From Tranzscheliella williamsii (lineage: Eukaryota > Basidiomycota > Ustilaginomycetes > Ustilaginales > Ustilaginaceae), in NCBI GenBank assembly GCA_023212725.1, contig JALBYF010000128.1, positions 1 to 16,859 of the forward strand: a stretch of 16,859 nt of DNA, in the 5' to 3' direction. This document shows, in pieces, positions 1-8,785 of this stretch; the stretch's first letter is position 1, and each line of letters opens with the position of its first letter. Below the pieces are notes generated by a model that was not told the DNA's origin, did not search any database, and worked only from the letters and a program-made list of their open reading frames with translations. The translations under genes and the position numbers were made by a program.

Positions 1-10
1 GCCATCTTCT

Positions 11-32
11 GGTGGTCGCTCAAGCGACCACC
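11..32. repeat. Perfect 10-bp inverted repeat with 2-nt spacer
   Basis: The arms GGTGGTCGCT (11-20) and AGCGACCACC (23-32) are exact reverse complements separated by CA. It may be a cruciform-prone site or a fragment of an element that continues off the left edge. Its function is unknown. Confidence 0.85.
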
Positions 33-145
33 CAATGTTGCATGGCAGGCATCTCCTGAGACGCCAGCCCTGTAACACCTAAGTTATGCTGATACTAATC
101 ACACCAGCGCTGTAGCGCCTCTTGCTACACGGTATCAATTGTCGT

Positions 146-181
146 CGCACTACAGGGTAAAGGGTCGCCACCCGTAGTGCG
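146..181. repeat. Inverted repeat, 8-bp outer and 4-bp inner stem
   Basis: CGCACTAC (146-153) pairs with GTAGTGCG (174-181). Inside it, GGGT (155-158) pairs with ACCC (170-173), leaving a single unpaired A on the left arm. Folded as RNA this would be a bulged hairpin. No RNA family is recognised. Confidence 0.7.
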
Positions 182-754
182 TCACTCTCCGTCGTCACTG
201 CCATTGAGTCCCTGAACGGGCGACTCACACGGTGGTCCTAGGGCTTGCATCGCCCTACGGAATACCCACCGTTACAGTATGCTGGGTTATGGGGGTAAGG
301 ATCTGGCTGACAGAGGGGCAGGCCAGGCATGGGCCAGGTGCTACACTGTTTGAATTGTGGTGCCCAGTCAAAGACCTGGAACTGGTTGAGCTACAACATT
401 TGCCTCTAGTCATGCACACTGGCAATTAGCAAAGGTAAACTGCTCCTTGAACATAGTCCATCGCAAGCTCAACAGTCTTCAAAGCAAGTACTCTGGCCTC
501 ACCCTCCCTCCGCATTTCGCTAAGTCATTTAGCTACAAACTGGGGATTGATAGTGAGGAGAGGGTGGAGTGAGGAGGAAGGGTGTGTGCATACAAGCTTG
601 AGCAAGCTTGATAGCGAGCTAGGAGTGCAAGTGAAGTGAAATGTGCAACAATCTGTGCACAGATCAGCACGCAACGCGTTCATCACATCGATGCACTTTA
701 CTAACAATGCTTTGTGAAGTCAAGTCAGTAGTCTATACCACCTTACCTTTAACC

Positions 755-964
755 ATGCCGGGTGCTACCTCTTCTGGGAGAGGGGGCATCGCTACAATCT
801 GCAGGCGCTATCATGACGGCACTGGAATGTCCCATCTGCCACTTTGGCTTCGCGGCAACCAACATACTCGACCACATTCGGCGCCGCCACAAAGGCACTG
901 CTGTAACGCCAGAGGCAGCAGCGTCAGTCGGACTTGTAGCATGCTCATGTGGCCAGGTTGCTAG
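755..964 (+). promoter_or_regulatory. Upstream ORF overlapping the transcription factor start
   Basis: ATG at 755 has A at -3 (context aaccATG) and opens a reading frame that ends at 962-964. It overlaps the start of the regulator at 813 by about 150 nt in a different frame; a further ATG in the same frame lies at 641. If the transcript starts upstream of 755, this ORF would reduce translation of the regulator by capturing scanning ribosomes. If transcription starts between 758 and 812 it has no effect. The encoded peptide has no recognisable domain, so a protein product is unlikely. Confidence 0.4.
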
Positions 965-3431
965 GAGCCTTGCGGCAGTCAAAAAGCACCAGATGGTGAG
1001 CCGGTGCCATGGCCAAGCCAACACTCCACCACTGTCACCAGACATAGAACGACGCTTAGCGAGTTCGTTCAAGACCATGGATGTTCCCGAGACCCCGCCA
1101 AGAGTCGATCAGAACACCTATAACCACTCCTCTGGGAAGCGCCAGCTTCGGATAGCCTGTAATGCTTGCCGATATCGAAAGGTGAAGTGTGACAGAGAAC
1201 TTCGTTTAGAGCAAGGCTTCCAGACTTGCACCTACTGCACCTGCAACTCGATGGACTGCGTTTTCACCGTCAACCCGCCCAAGAAGCGCATGGGTAAGCG
1301 GATGAGGTTTCTCCTAGAGCAGGTCAGTACCGGCCAGCAGGAGCAAGCGCAAGATCAGGAACTGCAACGCTCCTGGGAACAGGAACACAACATGCAATGG
1401 AATCAGCGACCAATACTTGAGCCAGCCAGTGCCGCCCGCCCGGGCATACTGCCTTCGTTATCGACAGATGAGGCCATCGAGATTGCGAATAGGCCCCAGT
1501 CTGCACAAGACGAGTACCTCAGTCGTCACGACATCAGTTCAGCCGACCATGTAGCCATGCCACCTGGCTTTGCTAGCCTGCTCGAGGCCGTCTCTCATGA
1601 ATCGGTCACACTTGACGGTAGAGGAGAACAGCCTGGGCCCAATTCTTCCTATCAAGAGAACCATACGATTTCCACAACTTCACAGAACGAGCAGCCACTG
1701 ATGAGCTCGCAGCAGAGTACTCAAGGCCCTGTATTCCAGCGTGGCATGCTCGCAGAACTGCGTTCCGGAGGTCTGGACTTCTATGAAAGCTCTCATATTG
1801 GTGGTCTAGCCATCACAGCCGACCGAGTCGGCACACTCCGGTCGATCGATCTATCATCGTCATTAGGATCTGGCACAAGCTCCCGCTCGGCGCAAATCAC
1901 ACCCTCGCACTTTTCGAACGCTTCACCCGATTTGGCACCCCTCGCTTCGCAAGCAGCCTTTATCAGCAGTTTCAGCTCTGAGGCACAGATCTTGCGGACT
2001 CGAGGACAACGCAATCCTCTCGGCAATCCAGTCAAAAAGTCAGACCACAATGGGGTCGGCTTTGTAGGTGGTTTACTGGGTGTTGCTTCGCTCGACAAAC
2101 AGATGCTTGATCATTGCACCAAGGCGTACTTCGGCAGTTTGGGTCAATGTATAGGCTTTCTCCGACCAGAGTGGTTCTGGCCGAGGTACCGTACCTTTTT
2201 TGCTCGCTATTCAGGCCAAGTCGACCTTTCTGTTGACCCGAATGAGCAACCTTTGTCGGAGCTTCTGGTAATTGCTGTGGCATGCCGAGGCTGCGGCAGC
2301 ACTAATTTCGCCAATCGCTTCGAACTGCAAGTGGATCTGTTCGAGCATTACCGCAAACTCATCACGGATCGCAACCGGCTCGTAATGGAAGGGTTTGACG
2401 CGCTTGAATCAGTGATCCTCATGGTCGAACACTTTGACGGCAAAGCAAAAGCCATGACGGACCCAATGGCGGCACAGGACGTCTACGAAGTCGACGTGAT
2501 CTCTCATGAAGGGCTTGTTCGACTGATGATGAAGCTCCAGTTGCATCTCCCGAAGCCCTTTGGCATCGAGCTTCAGGGCCGCGACTCTATAAGGCAGCGG
2601 ATCTTGTTTTGGACCATCTACATCTATGATTCTTTCCGATCCGAGGCCAGTGGTTCTCTGCCACTGATCCGCGAGGAAGATTTTGCCATTCCCATGAGCA
2701 TGACATCAGTCCCCGGCCTAGAAAATCAGTTCAAATACCGAGATAGCTTCGTGTCACTGGCAAATATCTGTCGCAAGGTATCTACAAAAGTTCTGTCGAC
2801 GCGGTCGCAGACATGTGGTATTGATCTTAATGATGTCATCGGAGTACTGGACGATCTGAAGGCCTGGCAGGATAGGCTACCCGAATCCCTTTTGTGGGAT
2901 TGGGATGATATACTTCATATTACTGGACCTCAGGACATCGAGTCCCGGGCCCGACGCAGTTTCATCACTTTTCCCTACCTGAGTCAGTGGTTGTTACTAG
3001 ACCTCGCTATCAAAGAGACAGGCATACGCCGAGCAACCGACGCTATCCCGCATCACCAAACTCTTGGCCGATTCCACGCCGAAGTAGACGTTGCTCTTGA
3101 TAAAATAGTTCACGTCTGTGATCACGGCACGATGCTCGGGATCATCCGCTTGCATCCAGGGATGATGCAGTCCTGGACTACCACATGGGCTATGTGGACA
3201 CTGGAAAAACTGCAAGAGGTTATCTTGTCCGCCACTGAGGGACGAATAGCGAGTATCAAAGCACGGGAGGTATTCAACCGATACCAATCAGCTTTGCTCT
3301 GCTTTATCAATGCAGTAGCAAGCTGCGACAGCAATCAGGATACTCCAGGTATAGTAGAAAACCTCGTCAGAGGATTGGAGAAGGTGATGGAAGCGAAAAT
3401 TTCGGCCAACGCCTCCTTCGGCCTGCTATAA
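813..3431 (+). CDS. Zn2Cys6 fungal transcription factor with N-terminal double zinc finger
   Basis: Probable nuclear transcription regulator of 872 residues, with no intron. The first in-frame ATG is at 813: the frame is open from 753, but the only earlier start-like codon is a GTG, and TAA lies at 750-752. Domains in order: a C2H2-like finger, C6-x2-C9-x11-H21-x4-H26; a second atypical finger, C44-x-C46-x12-H59-x5-C65/H66; a Zn2Cys6 cluster, C116-x2-C119-x6-C126-x12-C139-x2-C142-x6-C149, followed by a basic KKRMGKRMR stretch; a polar Gln/Ser-rich linker (about 170-420); and a fungal-specific transcription-factor domain (PF04082-like) from about 427. That last domain includes the typical motif RQRILFWTIYIYD (594-606) followed by an acidic IREEDFAIP segment. 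Known for the family: Zn2Cys6 clusters bind CGG-type sites. The target genes cannot be read from the sequence. The N-terminal fingers are unusual for this family. An out-of-frame upstream ORF overlaps the start. Confidence 0.92.
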   Translation: MTALECPICHFGFAATNILDHIRRRHKGTAVTPEAAASVGLVACSCGQVARSLAAVKKHQMVSRCHGQANTPPLSPDIERRLASSFKTMDVPETPPRVDQNTYNHSSGKRQLRIACNACRYRKVKCDRELRLEQGFQTCTYCTCNSMDCVFTVNPPKKRMGKRMRFLLEQVSTGQQEQAQDQELQRSWEQEHNMQWNQRPILEPASAARPGILPSLSTDEAIEIANRPQSAQDEYLSRHDISSADHVAMPPGFASLLEAVSHESVTLDGRGEQPGPNSSYQENHTISTTSQNEQPLMSSQQSTQGPVFQRGMLAELRSGGLDFYESSHIGGLAITADRVGTLRSIDLSSSLGSGTSSRSAQITPSHFSNASPDLAPLASQAAFISSFSSEAQILRTRGQRNPLGNPVKKSDHNGVGFVGGLLGVASLDKQMLDHCTKAYFGSLGQCIGFLRPEWFWPRYRTFFARYSGQVDLSVDPNEQPLSELLVIAVACRGCGSTNFANRFELQVDLFEHYRKLITDRNRLVMEGFDALESVILMVEHFDGKAKAMTDPMAAQDVYEVDVISHEGLVRLMMKLQLHLPKPFGIELQGRDSIRQRILFWTIYIYDSFRSEASGSLPLIREEDFAIPMSMTSVPGLENQFKYRDSFVSLANICRKVSTKVLSTRSQTCGIDLNDVIGVLDDLKAWQDRLPESLLWDWDDILHITGPQDIESRARRSFITFPYLSQWLLLDLAIKETGIRRATDAIPHHQTLGRFHAEVDVALDKIVHVCDHGTMLGIIRLHPGMMQSWTTTWAMWTLEKLQEVILSATEGRIASIKAREVFNRYQSALLCFINAVASCDSNQDTPGIVENLVRGLEKVMEAKISANASFGLL

Positions 3432-3901
3432 AACAGGCATCCATCGTCGCTGATACCTTAAATGTTCCGTCATCGCTTTCATGCCGTGTCTACGGAGCTT
3501 CGCCCGTGGTATAGCGCTTATACCCTTTAGATCTGCGCCGCAAAGACTGTACTGTATTGTAAAGCAAGTGGGCGTCTCAACGGGGCCCCCACTTATATCG
3601 ACGACCGTTGGCACGCGTCCGTCAGTCTCGTCGCACTGATCAACGATGCGACCTACTGTGTGCTCGTTTTCAGCTGACTCACAACGTGACTCTCAACGAT
3701 TGCTCGTTGAGTGCTCTGGACGCGATCCTTACCATGTTCTACACGCGCACCTTGGATCGAATTGTTGGTCGTAGCAGCTGTCGTTTCGGTTGCCGGAGTC
3801 CAGAAGTATCGCTTGGCTTTCTATGCACGCTTCCATCACCGACAAATTACTGTATTGCGATTGAATCGCGTATATCTCTTGACATTTCGTGTTCCTCCTC
3901 A
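3432..3901. other. Non-coding gap, 3' of the transcription factor gene
   Basis: No gene is supported here. Plus-strand ORFs beginning at 3608, 3711 and 3889 partly overlap the transposase relic in antisense and show no domain. A perfect hairpin lies at 3692-3711. No clear AATAAA polyadenylation signal was seen just after the stop at 3429-3431. Confidence 0.5.
3692..3711. repeat. Perfect 8-bp stem hairpin with TTGC loop
   Basis: CTCAACGA (3692-3699) is the exact reverse complement of TCGTTGAG (3704-3711), with a 4-nt loop. It lies about 260 bp past the regulator's stop. There is no T-tract, and bacterial-type termination does not apply in a fungus. Role unknown. Confidence 0.75.
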
Positions 3902-4659
3902 TCATTGCAATCTGGGACCTTCCCTTGTACGTCTCATTGCTCGGCCCGCAGATGATGTTCTCACGTCAGGTTTGGTGTGCGTGTTCCCAGGGGGCTCGCC
4001 TACGACGTGTACTAACTCGCTGGCCCAGAATCCGTAGTACTGGAGAGCTTGGCTTTTTTTCACACCAGGCAAACTCGCCTTTCCAGGGATTCTAGCAGCA
4101 TTGATCACCTCCACCAGGTCTGAAGCAGGGTGCAATTTGCTCAATATACCCACTTCTTCCCTGACCGGTCGTGCTGTCAGGCTTGTTTGTGCTGGAGCAT
4201 TGTCTTCTACTATTTTGGCCATAGCCCCGTTCAGCTCCATCAGTGCCGCCTTCAGCGGCCCTGTGATGACCATATCAGCATACCTGGAACCATTGAGTCC
4301 TTCGGCTTTGATCCCCGGTCTTTCCGTATCGCCGATGATGGTTTCGAAGGTAATCTTATGGGGAGTCTTTGAATTCATTGCAAGGCCAGTCTACACCATC
4401 GGAGGTTGGCGGGTAAAGAAGGTGTTGCTGGCAATTTTCTTGGGATCAGATCGCTCTCATAGCCGTCTGAATACCCTCTGGCACCTGTTTGTTGCTCCCA
4501 CCTCCAATGAACACTCATAAGTGAAGAGGACCGAGCCAAGTTCATCCCCTTCCTCCTTGCCCATTCGAGACGCCTGGCAACATTCCTCTGAGATTTGGAA
4601 GGCTTTTTGAGGGCTAAGTTCCGGTGCATAACATGGGCGTGGTTACCTCTTGAATACAT
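3902..4659 (-). pseudogene. Decayed Tc1/mariner-type transposase
   Basis: Fossil DDE transposase read on the minus strand. The first segment (from 4659) contains ALKKPSKSQRNVARRLEWAR, the usual lead-in to the catalytic domain. A frameshift near 4550-4547 moves to the frame that continues to 3902. In that frame the first catalytic block reads VLFTYECSLE; TAT at 4519-4517 stands where family members have Asp (GAT), so the first catalytic residue is lost. Stops follow at 4459-4457 (TGA) and 4393-4391 (TAG, at an expected Trp of the MVWxG motif). The second block, KIVEDNAPAQTS, keeps its Asp at 4204-4202 about 105 residues after the first site. The third block (HPASDLVEV) is short and shifted, and its continuation is better in another frame. 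A weak N-terminal trace may reach about 4790. Terminal inverted repeats and a TA target duplication were not found. Non-functional. Confidence 0.78.
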
Positions 4660-6372
4660 GATCTTGATATGGCTTCTGCCATGCGTGAACCTTTGCTTGT
4701 GCGGTTGGACCAGTTGCCGACTGGGTTAAACGCATCCCACACACCCGTCTCAGCTGTAACGGCGGGGATCGTCTTACGATGTCACCTTGACGATTACCGC
4801 TTGAATTGCCCACTTACAGAACTGGTGGCAGCGAACGATGGGTCTTGGCCTTAATCTAGCGGCTGCTTTGCTAGGCTGCGGTCACGCCCGATACCGCCCT
4901 AGTGGGTGACGAACCGGCGATACTGGGAACGGGTGTATGATTGACAACTGCATGTAGAGTGCACGTACTCCCCCGTTCCGTACTGAGCTGGGTGCTTGCT
5001 AGATATCCTCTATTGTATAGGCCACCTATTAATCACTAAACTGGCTCCGGGATCGCGCAACTATGTACATGAAAGCTCTTCCACCTTAGCGAGCGGGTCC
5101 CAGCCTTGCTTCTGTACGCCAGGTAGGAATTGTTGTGGTGACTATATGAATTGGTCGAGATCAGACGACAAGTGCAGTTACGGGTCTCCACATCGCCGTT
5201 ATTGCTCCTCCGGAGCAGCGATGCAATCTTGATCTTCACTGCTCGCCGTTACATCAGCCTTCTTGAGGTACTGCTTGAACTTGTCCCGCTAGGGATCGTC
5301 TGCATTGAGCCACCTTGATGGGTTTGCTGGGCATGTTGGCGATACAGTTGACTAGGGTATGGACCACAATAAAGGAGCAAGTTTCCCAAAATGGTAGCTT
5401 GGCGGGGCTAAGCCTAACCCTTGCCACTGCTAAAGTGTTTACATCTGTAGCTTTGGCGAAGCACGCACGAGTCACATTCACAAAGCCCAGAAAGTGTGAG
5501 TTACATAGTAAAAAGTCCCCAGCTGCGCGATAAGCCAAGGCATGCACATCCCTTGCTTTGTAGCATTACCTCGCATAATCGTAGCGTAGATGAGAAAAGC
5601 GTTGGTCGAGTTTGTGACTGCGCCGTTGTTTAATCAGCTATTCAAATGAGGGAGACTGGTCACGCGCATCCCTGATCGAGAAGACTGGGGAAGACCTTCC
5701 GGCTAAAGCCACAACAGAGACATTTTCATTAGAAAGTATTCATTCGGCAGTCGTTTCGGTTGCTAAATCTTGGAGTCTTGCTTGGCATCCGTGCATTCGT
5801 TCCCCCTCAAATCGTGAAGGAGAGATTGAAGAGTTGCAAATCGGCAGCTTTGTACAGCCAGGAGTAATCTGTTGACCCTGCGCTGCTCTCGCGAACCAAC
5901 GGGCCACACCTTTTCCCTTGCCAAAACAAATCCACCTCTACTGCTAGGCAATGGACAGTTTGCATTTCATCACAAGCAACGGACAGAATTTAGAGGGACA
6001 AAGTTGCGTTTTACCGCCAGCCACGGACAGAACGCGGCTCGGTTACGTAACCCTGAGTAAAGACAGTATGGCGAATGTGAATACGAACAGTGGGTGGGCT
6101 GGCGAGGTGCAATCCGATCGGTTCGAACGCAATCACGTAAGGCCATATCAACATCGATGAGCGGCGGTAGATAGGCAACCAGATCGGGCATTCAGAAGTA
6201 CAATGATGTGAAGTATGGCAACTACTGAGACACCTTGCTGATCAATGTGTAGCCACGCGTCTCCCACTCGCCCTGGCTTGCGCCTGCCTCAAACAATAAA
6301 AGATCAATTCATGACTAGTACGATGTGGTAGATTACCCACGCGGCAGAATAACAAAGGAGGGCCGTCGCCCA
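4660..6372. other. Gene-poor stretch, possible decayed relics
   Basis: No intact gene is visible. GGAACGGG (4926-4933) and CCCGTTCC (4972-4979) form a spaced inverted repeat. On the minus strand over about 5560-5040, two frames give fragments with protein-like composition. One contains FIVVHTLVNCIANMPSKPIK (around 5370-5310). The other contains KFKQYLKKADVTASSEDQD (around 5280-5225) and then several stops. They may belong to a decayed mobile element, but I could not assign a family. A perfect 12-bp palindrome lies at 6041-6052. The short ORFs over 5763-6191 overlap in several frames and look random. Confidence 0.4.
6041..6052. promoter_or_regulatory. 12-bp palindrome containing TTACGTAA
   Basis: GGTTACGTAACC is self-complementary. 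Its core TTACGTAA is a known binding sequence for Yap/Pap1-type bZIP factors. It sits about 320 bp beyond the 3' end of the membrane-protein gene and far from any visible start codon, so regulatory use is uncertain. Confidence 0.3.
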
Positions 6373-7756
6373 TCAGGCTAAGAGAACAGAAGGGTGTGAT
6401 AGGGGTCCGAACCACTTTTGGAAGCTGTTTTGTCGCTTCTCGCCTGGTGTAGCGACGGGTTCCGTTTTCGTATTGGAGTAGTGGTAGCTGTTGGCGTTGA
6501 GGGCTGCGGCGCCGTAGTCTCGGTTGCAGTAGTGGTTCCCCTGCGATGGTGTGATCGGTGGTGCGGTCAGTGTCCGTAACCGCCGCCGCCCAGATCGCCG
6601 CTGCTCACCTGGCGGCTCGTCCTGCTGCTCGTGTGCGTGTAGCCAGGTCCCGTTTTCGAGTTCGAAGAGCACTCGGACAGCTGGACATCCTTCTGGCGCG
6701 AGTCATTCCTGCTGGTAAAGAAGCTGAGCAGCAGGAGCGCGCAACTGGTCCATTCAGTCGTAGTGGAGAGGGACGCCTCTGTGACAACAAACACTTGCGT
6801 CAGGCCGTGTTCATTGTACACTGCCGAGTTAAAGTACTGAAGGCACACAAAGCACAACAACGGCACACGTTAGTAAATTGAAGGTCCGGAGATCGGAAGG
6901 GGAGACAATGAGCGTGTAAGGAAAATGCTTACGTTAAGGCCGGGGGTCACTGCCTGTACGACGCCAAAAATACCACGCGTGGCAAGGAAGGGCCAAGTAA
7001 CAAGAAGCAGCAGCAGCGTGGGGTGGCCGTACCAAGGAACTCGGAGTTGTTTGCGGGATTGGCGGACGGTGGCAACAATGCAGCCAAACAGGGCCATGTT
7101 GATACTCAAGAAGATGGCCTGGCCGGCCGTCTTCATTATTTTCGATGTATCGAGCCGCGAACTGACCTGAGCAGGTGTAAGTGCATCATTCCTAAACGCT
7201 GCTGCAGACATGGAACCACCGGCGATGATAATAGCGTTCGCACCAACCAGAATCTGTACACAGCAGCGATCGTGTATGAATGCTTGACTAAATCAGCAGA
7301 GAGCATTACAAGCGGAATCGTGTTGGGCAGCGTACGTACCCAGTGTATCCATGTCATAGGATGCTCTTTGACATCGCTAATGCTCATGGACTTGGCAAGC
7401 TTGTGATACCATGGCATGCCCTTTGTGTAAGCGTTCTTCCTTTCGAGCCAAGAATCGCCGAAATGGTGATTGTGCCAGGAGATGAGAAACCTGGAGGTGC
7501 AGAGCACGAGTGTGAAGTACCCCTCGGCACCAAGCACGAAGTAGGCAAACAGTACATTGATATTCGTGAAGCCTAGGATGCCGAATGCGATACCGCAAGC
7601 CTGGGAAGCGAGCCGACAGAGCACATGGAAGTAGAGTACTGCCCAACGAGAGCGGATCTTGATCTGTTTGGTAGCGAGCCAGTAGGTGAGAATGCAAAAG
7701 ACAAGTGCATAGAGAATAAGGAAAAAAAGCGAGGCGGACATTAGTGGCGACCACAT
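6373..7756 (-). CDS. Seven-helix membrane protein (DUF7702-like), four exons
   Basis: Exons 7756-7340, 7253-6933, 6836-6609 and 6540-6373 join in frame to 377 residues. Intron 1 (7339-7254) is GTACGT...ACAG. Intron 2 (6932-6837) is GTAAGC...TTCAG with branch CTAAC at 6873-6869. Intron 3 (6608-6541) is GTGAGC...CGCAG with branch CTGAC. All lie between codons. Hydrophobic helices lie at about residues 7-28, 39-63, 65-92, 140-156, 182-204, 216-241 and 274-288, so seven membrane spans are likely. The motifs NAIIIAGGSM, TAGQAIF, HPTLLLLLVTWPFLATRG and TEWTSCALLLL match what I recall of an uncharacterised fungal family (DUF7702-like, distantly like RTA1-type proteins). Its biochemical role is unknown. 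The polar tail (about 290-377) is less certain: if intron 3 is retained, the protein ends at TGA 6569-6567 after GGGGYGH. The start ATG at 7756 is the first of the hydrophobic exon. Confidence 0.82.
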
Positions 7757-7840
7757 CTTGAGGCAGACTCACAATTGCCCGTCGTCGAGCAAAGTCTGGT
7801 GCGCTGTGGGCGGATGGTCGGAAAACAACGTCAACAACAA

Positions 7841-7979
7841 GCATTATATACGTTTTGCCTCTCCTTCCAGGTATAGCTGCTTTCACCTCATGCGATCTGA
7901 TTGGGCCCGTCGAGTCAGTGTCCTAGGTTGCTTGCAAGGAAGCCCAGACTGGGCCAGCTTGAACGGCTGTGGCGATTGG
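7841..7979 (-). promoter_or_regulatory. Likely promoter of the membrane-protein gene
   Basis: On the minus strand a TATATAATGC sequence occupies 7850-7841, about 90 nt upstream of the ATG at 7756. Two CCAAT boxes on the same strand lie further up, at 7904-7900 and 7979-7975 (ATTGG on the plus strand). The order CCAAT, CCAAT, TATA, ATG suits a fungal promoter. No transcript evidence is available. Confidence 0.45.
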
Positions 7980-8238
7980 TTCGGCATGGCTGGGCGCGGA
8001 TGCATAGAGGTAGGGAGAGGCATCGCGCTATCGGACGGGCACATGCTCAATACCTGTGAACGATTGTAACAATTGCTATTTGAAATAGACCGTTGGGATG
8101 GATGGATGCTTACGACTTTTGACATCAGCAACTAACCGACTACCGAAATTACTACCGATATTGTCTCCATCGTGGCTCAAGCAGAGGATGTGCACAGCCA
8201 GCTTATCCGATGTGGGCTGCATGCGCCATTGCTTTGAA

Positions 8239-8543
8239 GTAGCCGCTCTGAATTAATTGTAATGGCCGCTCTCATGCATTATGTATTTTGCTTTTTCGGC
8301 GCATTTGTACGTACTGCTGTCTAGCATACTCTATTCATTCCTAATTCCCAAATAAAGTGATATGTCAAAGGATGTTCGTCTCCACCTACACTTTTCTGTA
8401 GCTGCCGCTCTGAGTACTGTATAGTGCGGAGCTGTCAGAATTTACGAATTCCTGGGCCTAGCCGTTTAAGTCGATCGAGCTCAGCTATATATATATCTCA
8501 CTCCACTTGTATTTGCCGTTCAACATTCGTAGCAGCCGCTCAG
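8239..8543 (+). repeat. Dispersed GTAGC-CCGCTC motif, several copies
   Basis: The related strings GTAGCCGCTCTGA (8239-8251), GTAGCTGCCGCTCTGA (8398-8413) and GTAGCAGCCGCTCAGG (8529-8544) recur at about 130-160 bp. A partial copy, GGCCGCTCTC, lies at 8264-8273. The first and third copies are also followed by a similar A/T-rich ATT(A)TTGTAAT stretch. These are diverged direct repeats of unknown role. Confidence 0.5.
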
Positions 8544-8785
8544 GCATTATTGTAATTGTTCCACACCCGCAGAGTCAAGCTTTGGCAAACAGCCAAACAG
8601 CAAGCAGGCCCTTGGGGTAGGGACAAGAAATGACTTACGCCATGCTATGATTAAGGCGATTGTTGCCCATCAGCGCAATTCTAATAACCACACGCGGTGT
8701 TCCCGGATAAGATCTTGTGCGGCGCAGTCATCAGGGAGAGCTTCGTTGCTTAACATTGAGTGTGAGAGTAGATCATGGCGAAGAG

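Larger units (their letters stand above)
1..812. other. Non-coding left flank and 5' leader of the transcription factor gene
   Basis: No convincing gene is visible. The ORF at 232-429 (+) has no recognisable domain and weak coding character. The stretch holds two clear inverted repeats (11-32 and 146-181), a weaker stem TGTAGC/GCTACA at 111-129, and the 8-bp palindrome CAAGCTTG twice, 2 bp apart, at 593-610. A purine-rich tract (GTGAGGAGAGGGTGGAGTGA and similar) runs over about 551-585. A perfect TACTAAC branch-site sequence at 699-705 is followed by CAG at 726-728 and TAG at 729-731, which could be the 3' end of a 5'UTR intron. No single donor stands out: GTGAGG at 553 and 569 and GTAAAC at 436 are candidates. 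Confidence 0.5.

Noticed and set aside
762..812. GTG start for the transcription factor, adding 17 residues
   Set aside because: A nuclear fungal gene is expected to start at ATG; the first in-frame ATG is at 813 and precedes the first finger.
3608..4095. Overlapping plus-strand ORFs
   Set aside because: They partly run antisense to the transposase relic and show no recognisable motif.
4926..4979. GGAACGGG/CCCGTTCC as the terminal repeat of the mariner relic
   Set aside because: Both arms lie on the same side of the transposase relic, so they cannot be its two ends.
7136..7756. Unspliced 206-residue version of the membrane protein
   Set aside because: Reading through intron 1 destroys the helix ILVGANAIIIAGG, which is restored exactly by GTACGT...ACAG splicing.
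7377..7886. Minus-strand ORF of 169 residues overlapping the membrane-protein gene
   Set aside because: It lies in another frame of exon 1 and is Arg/His-rich without a domain.
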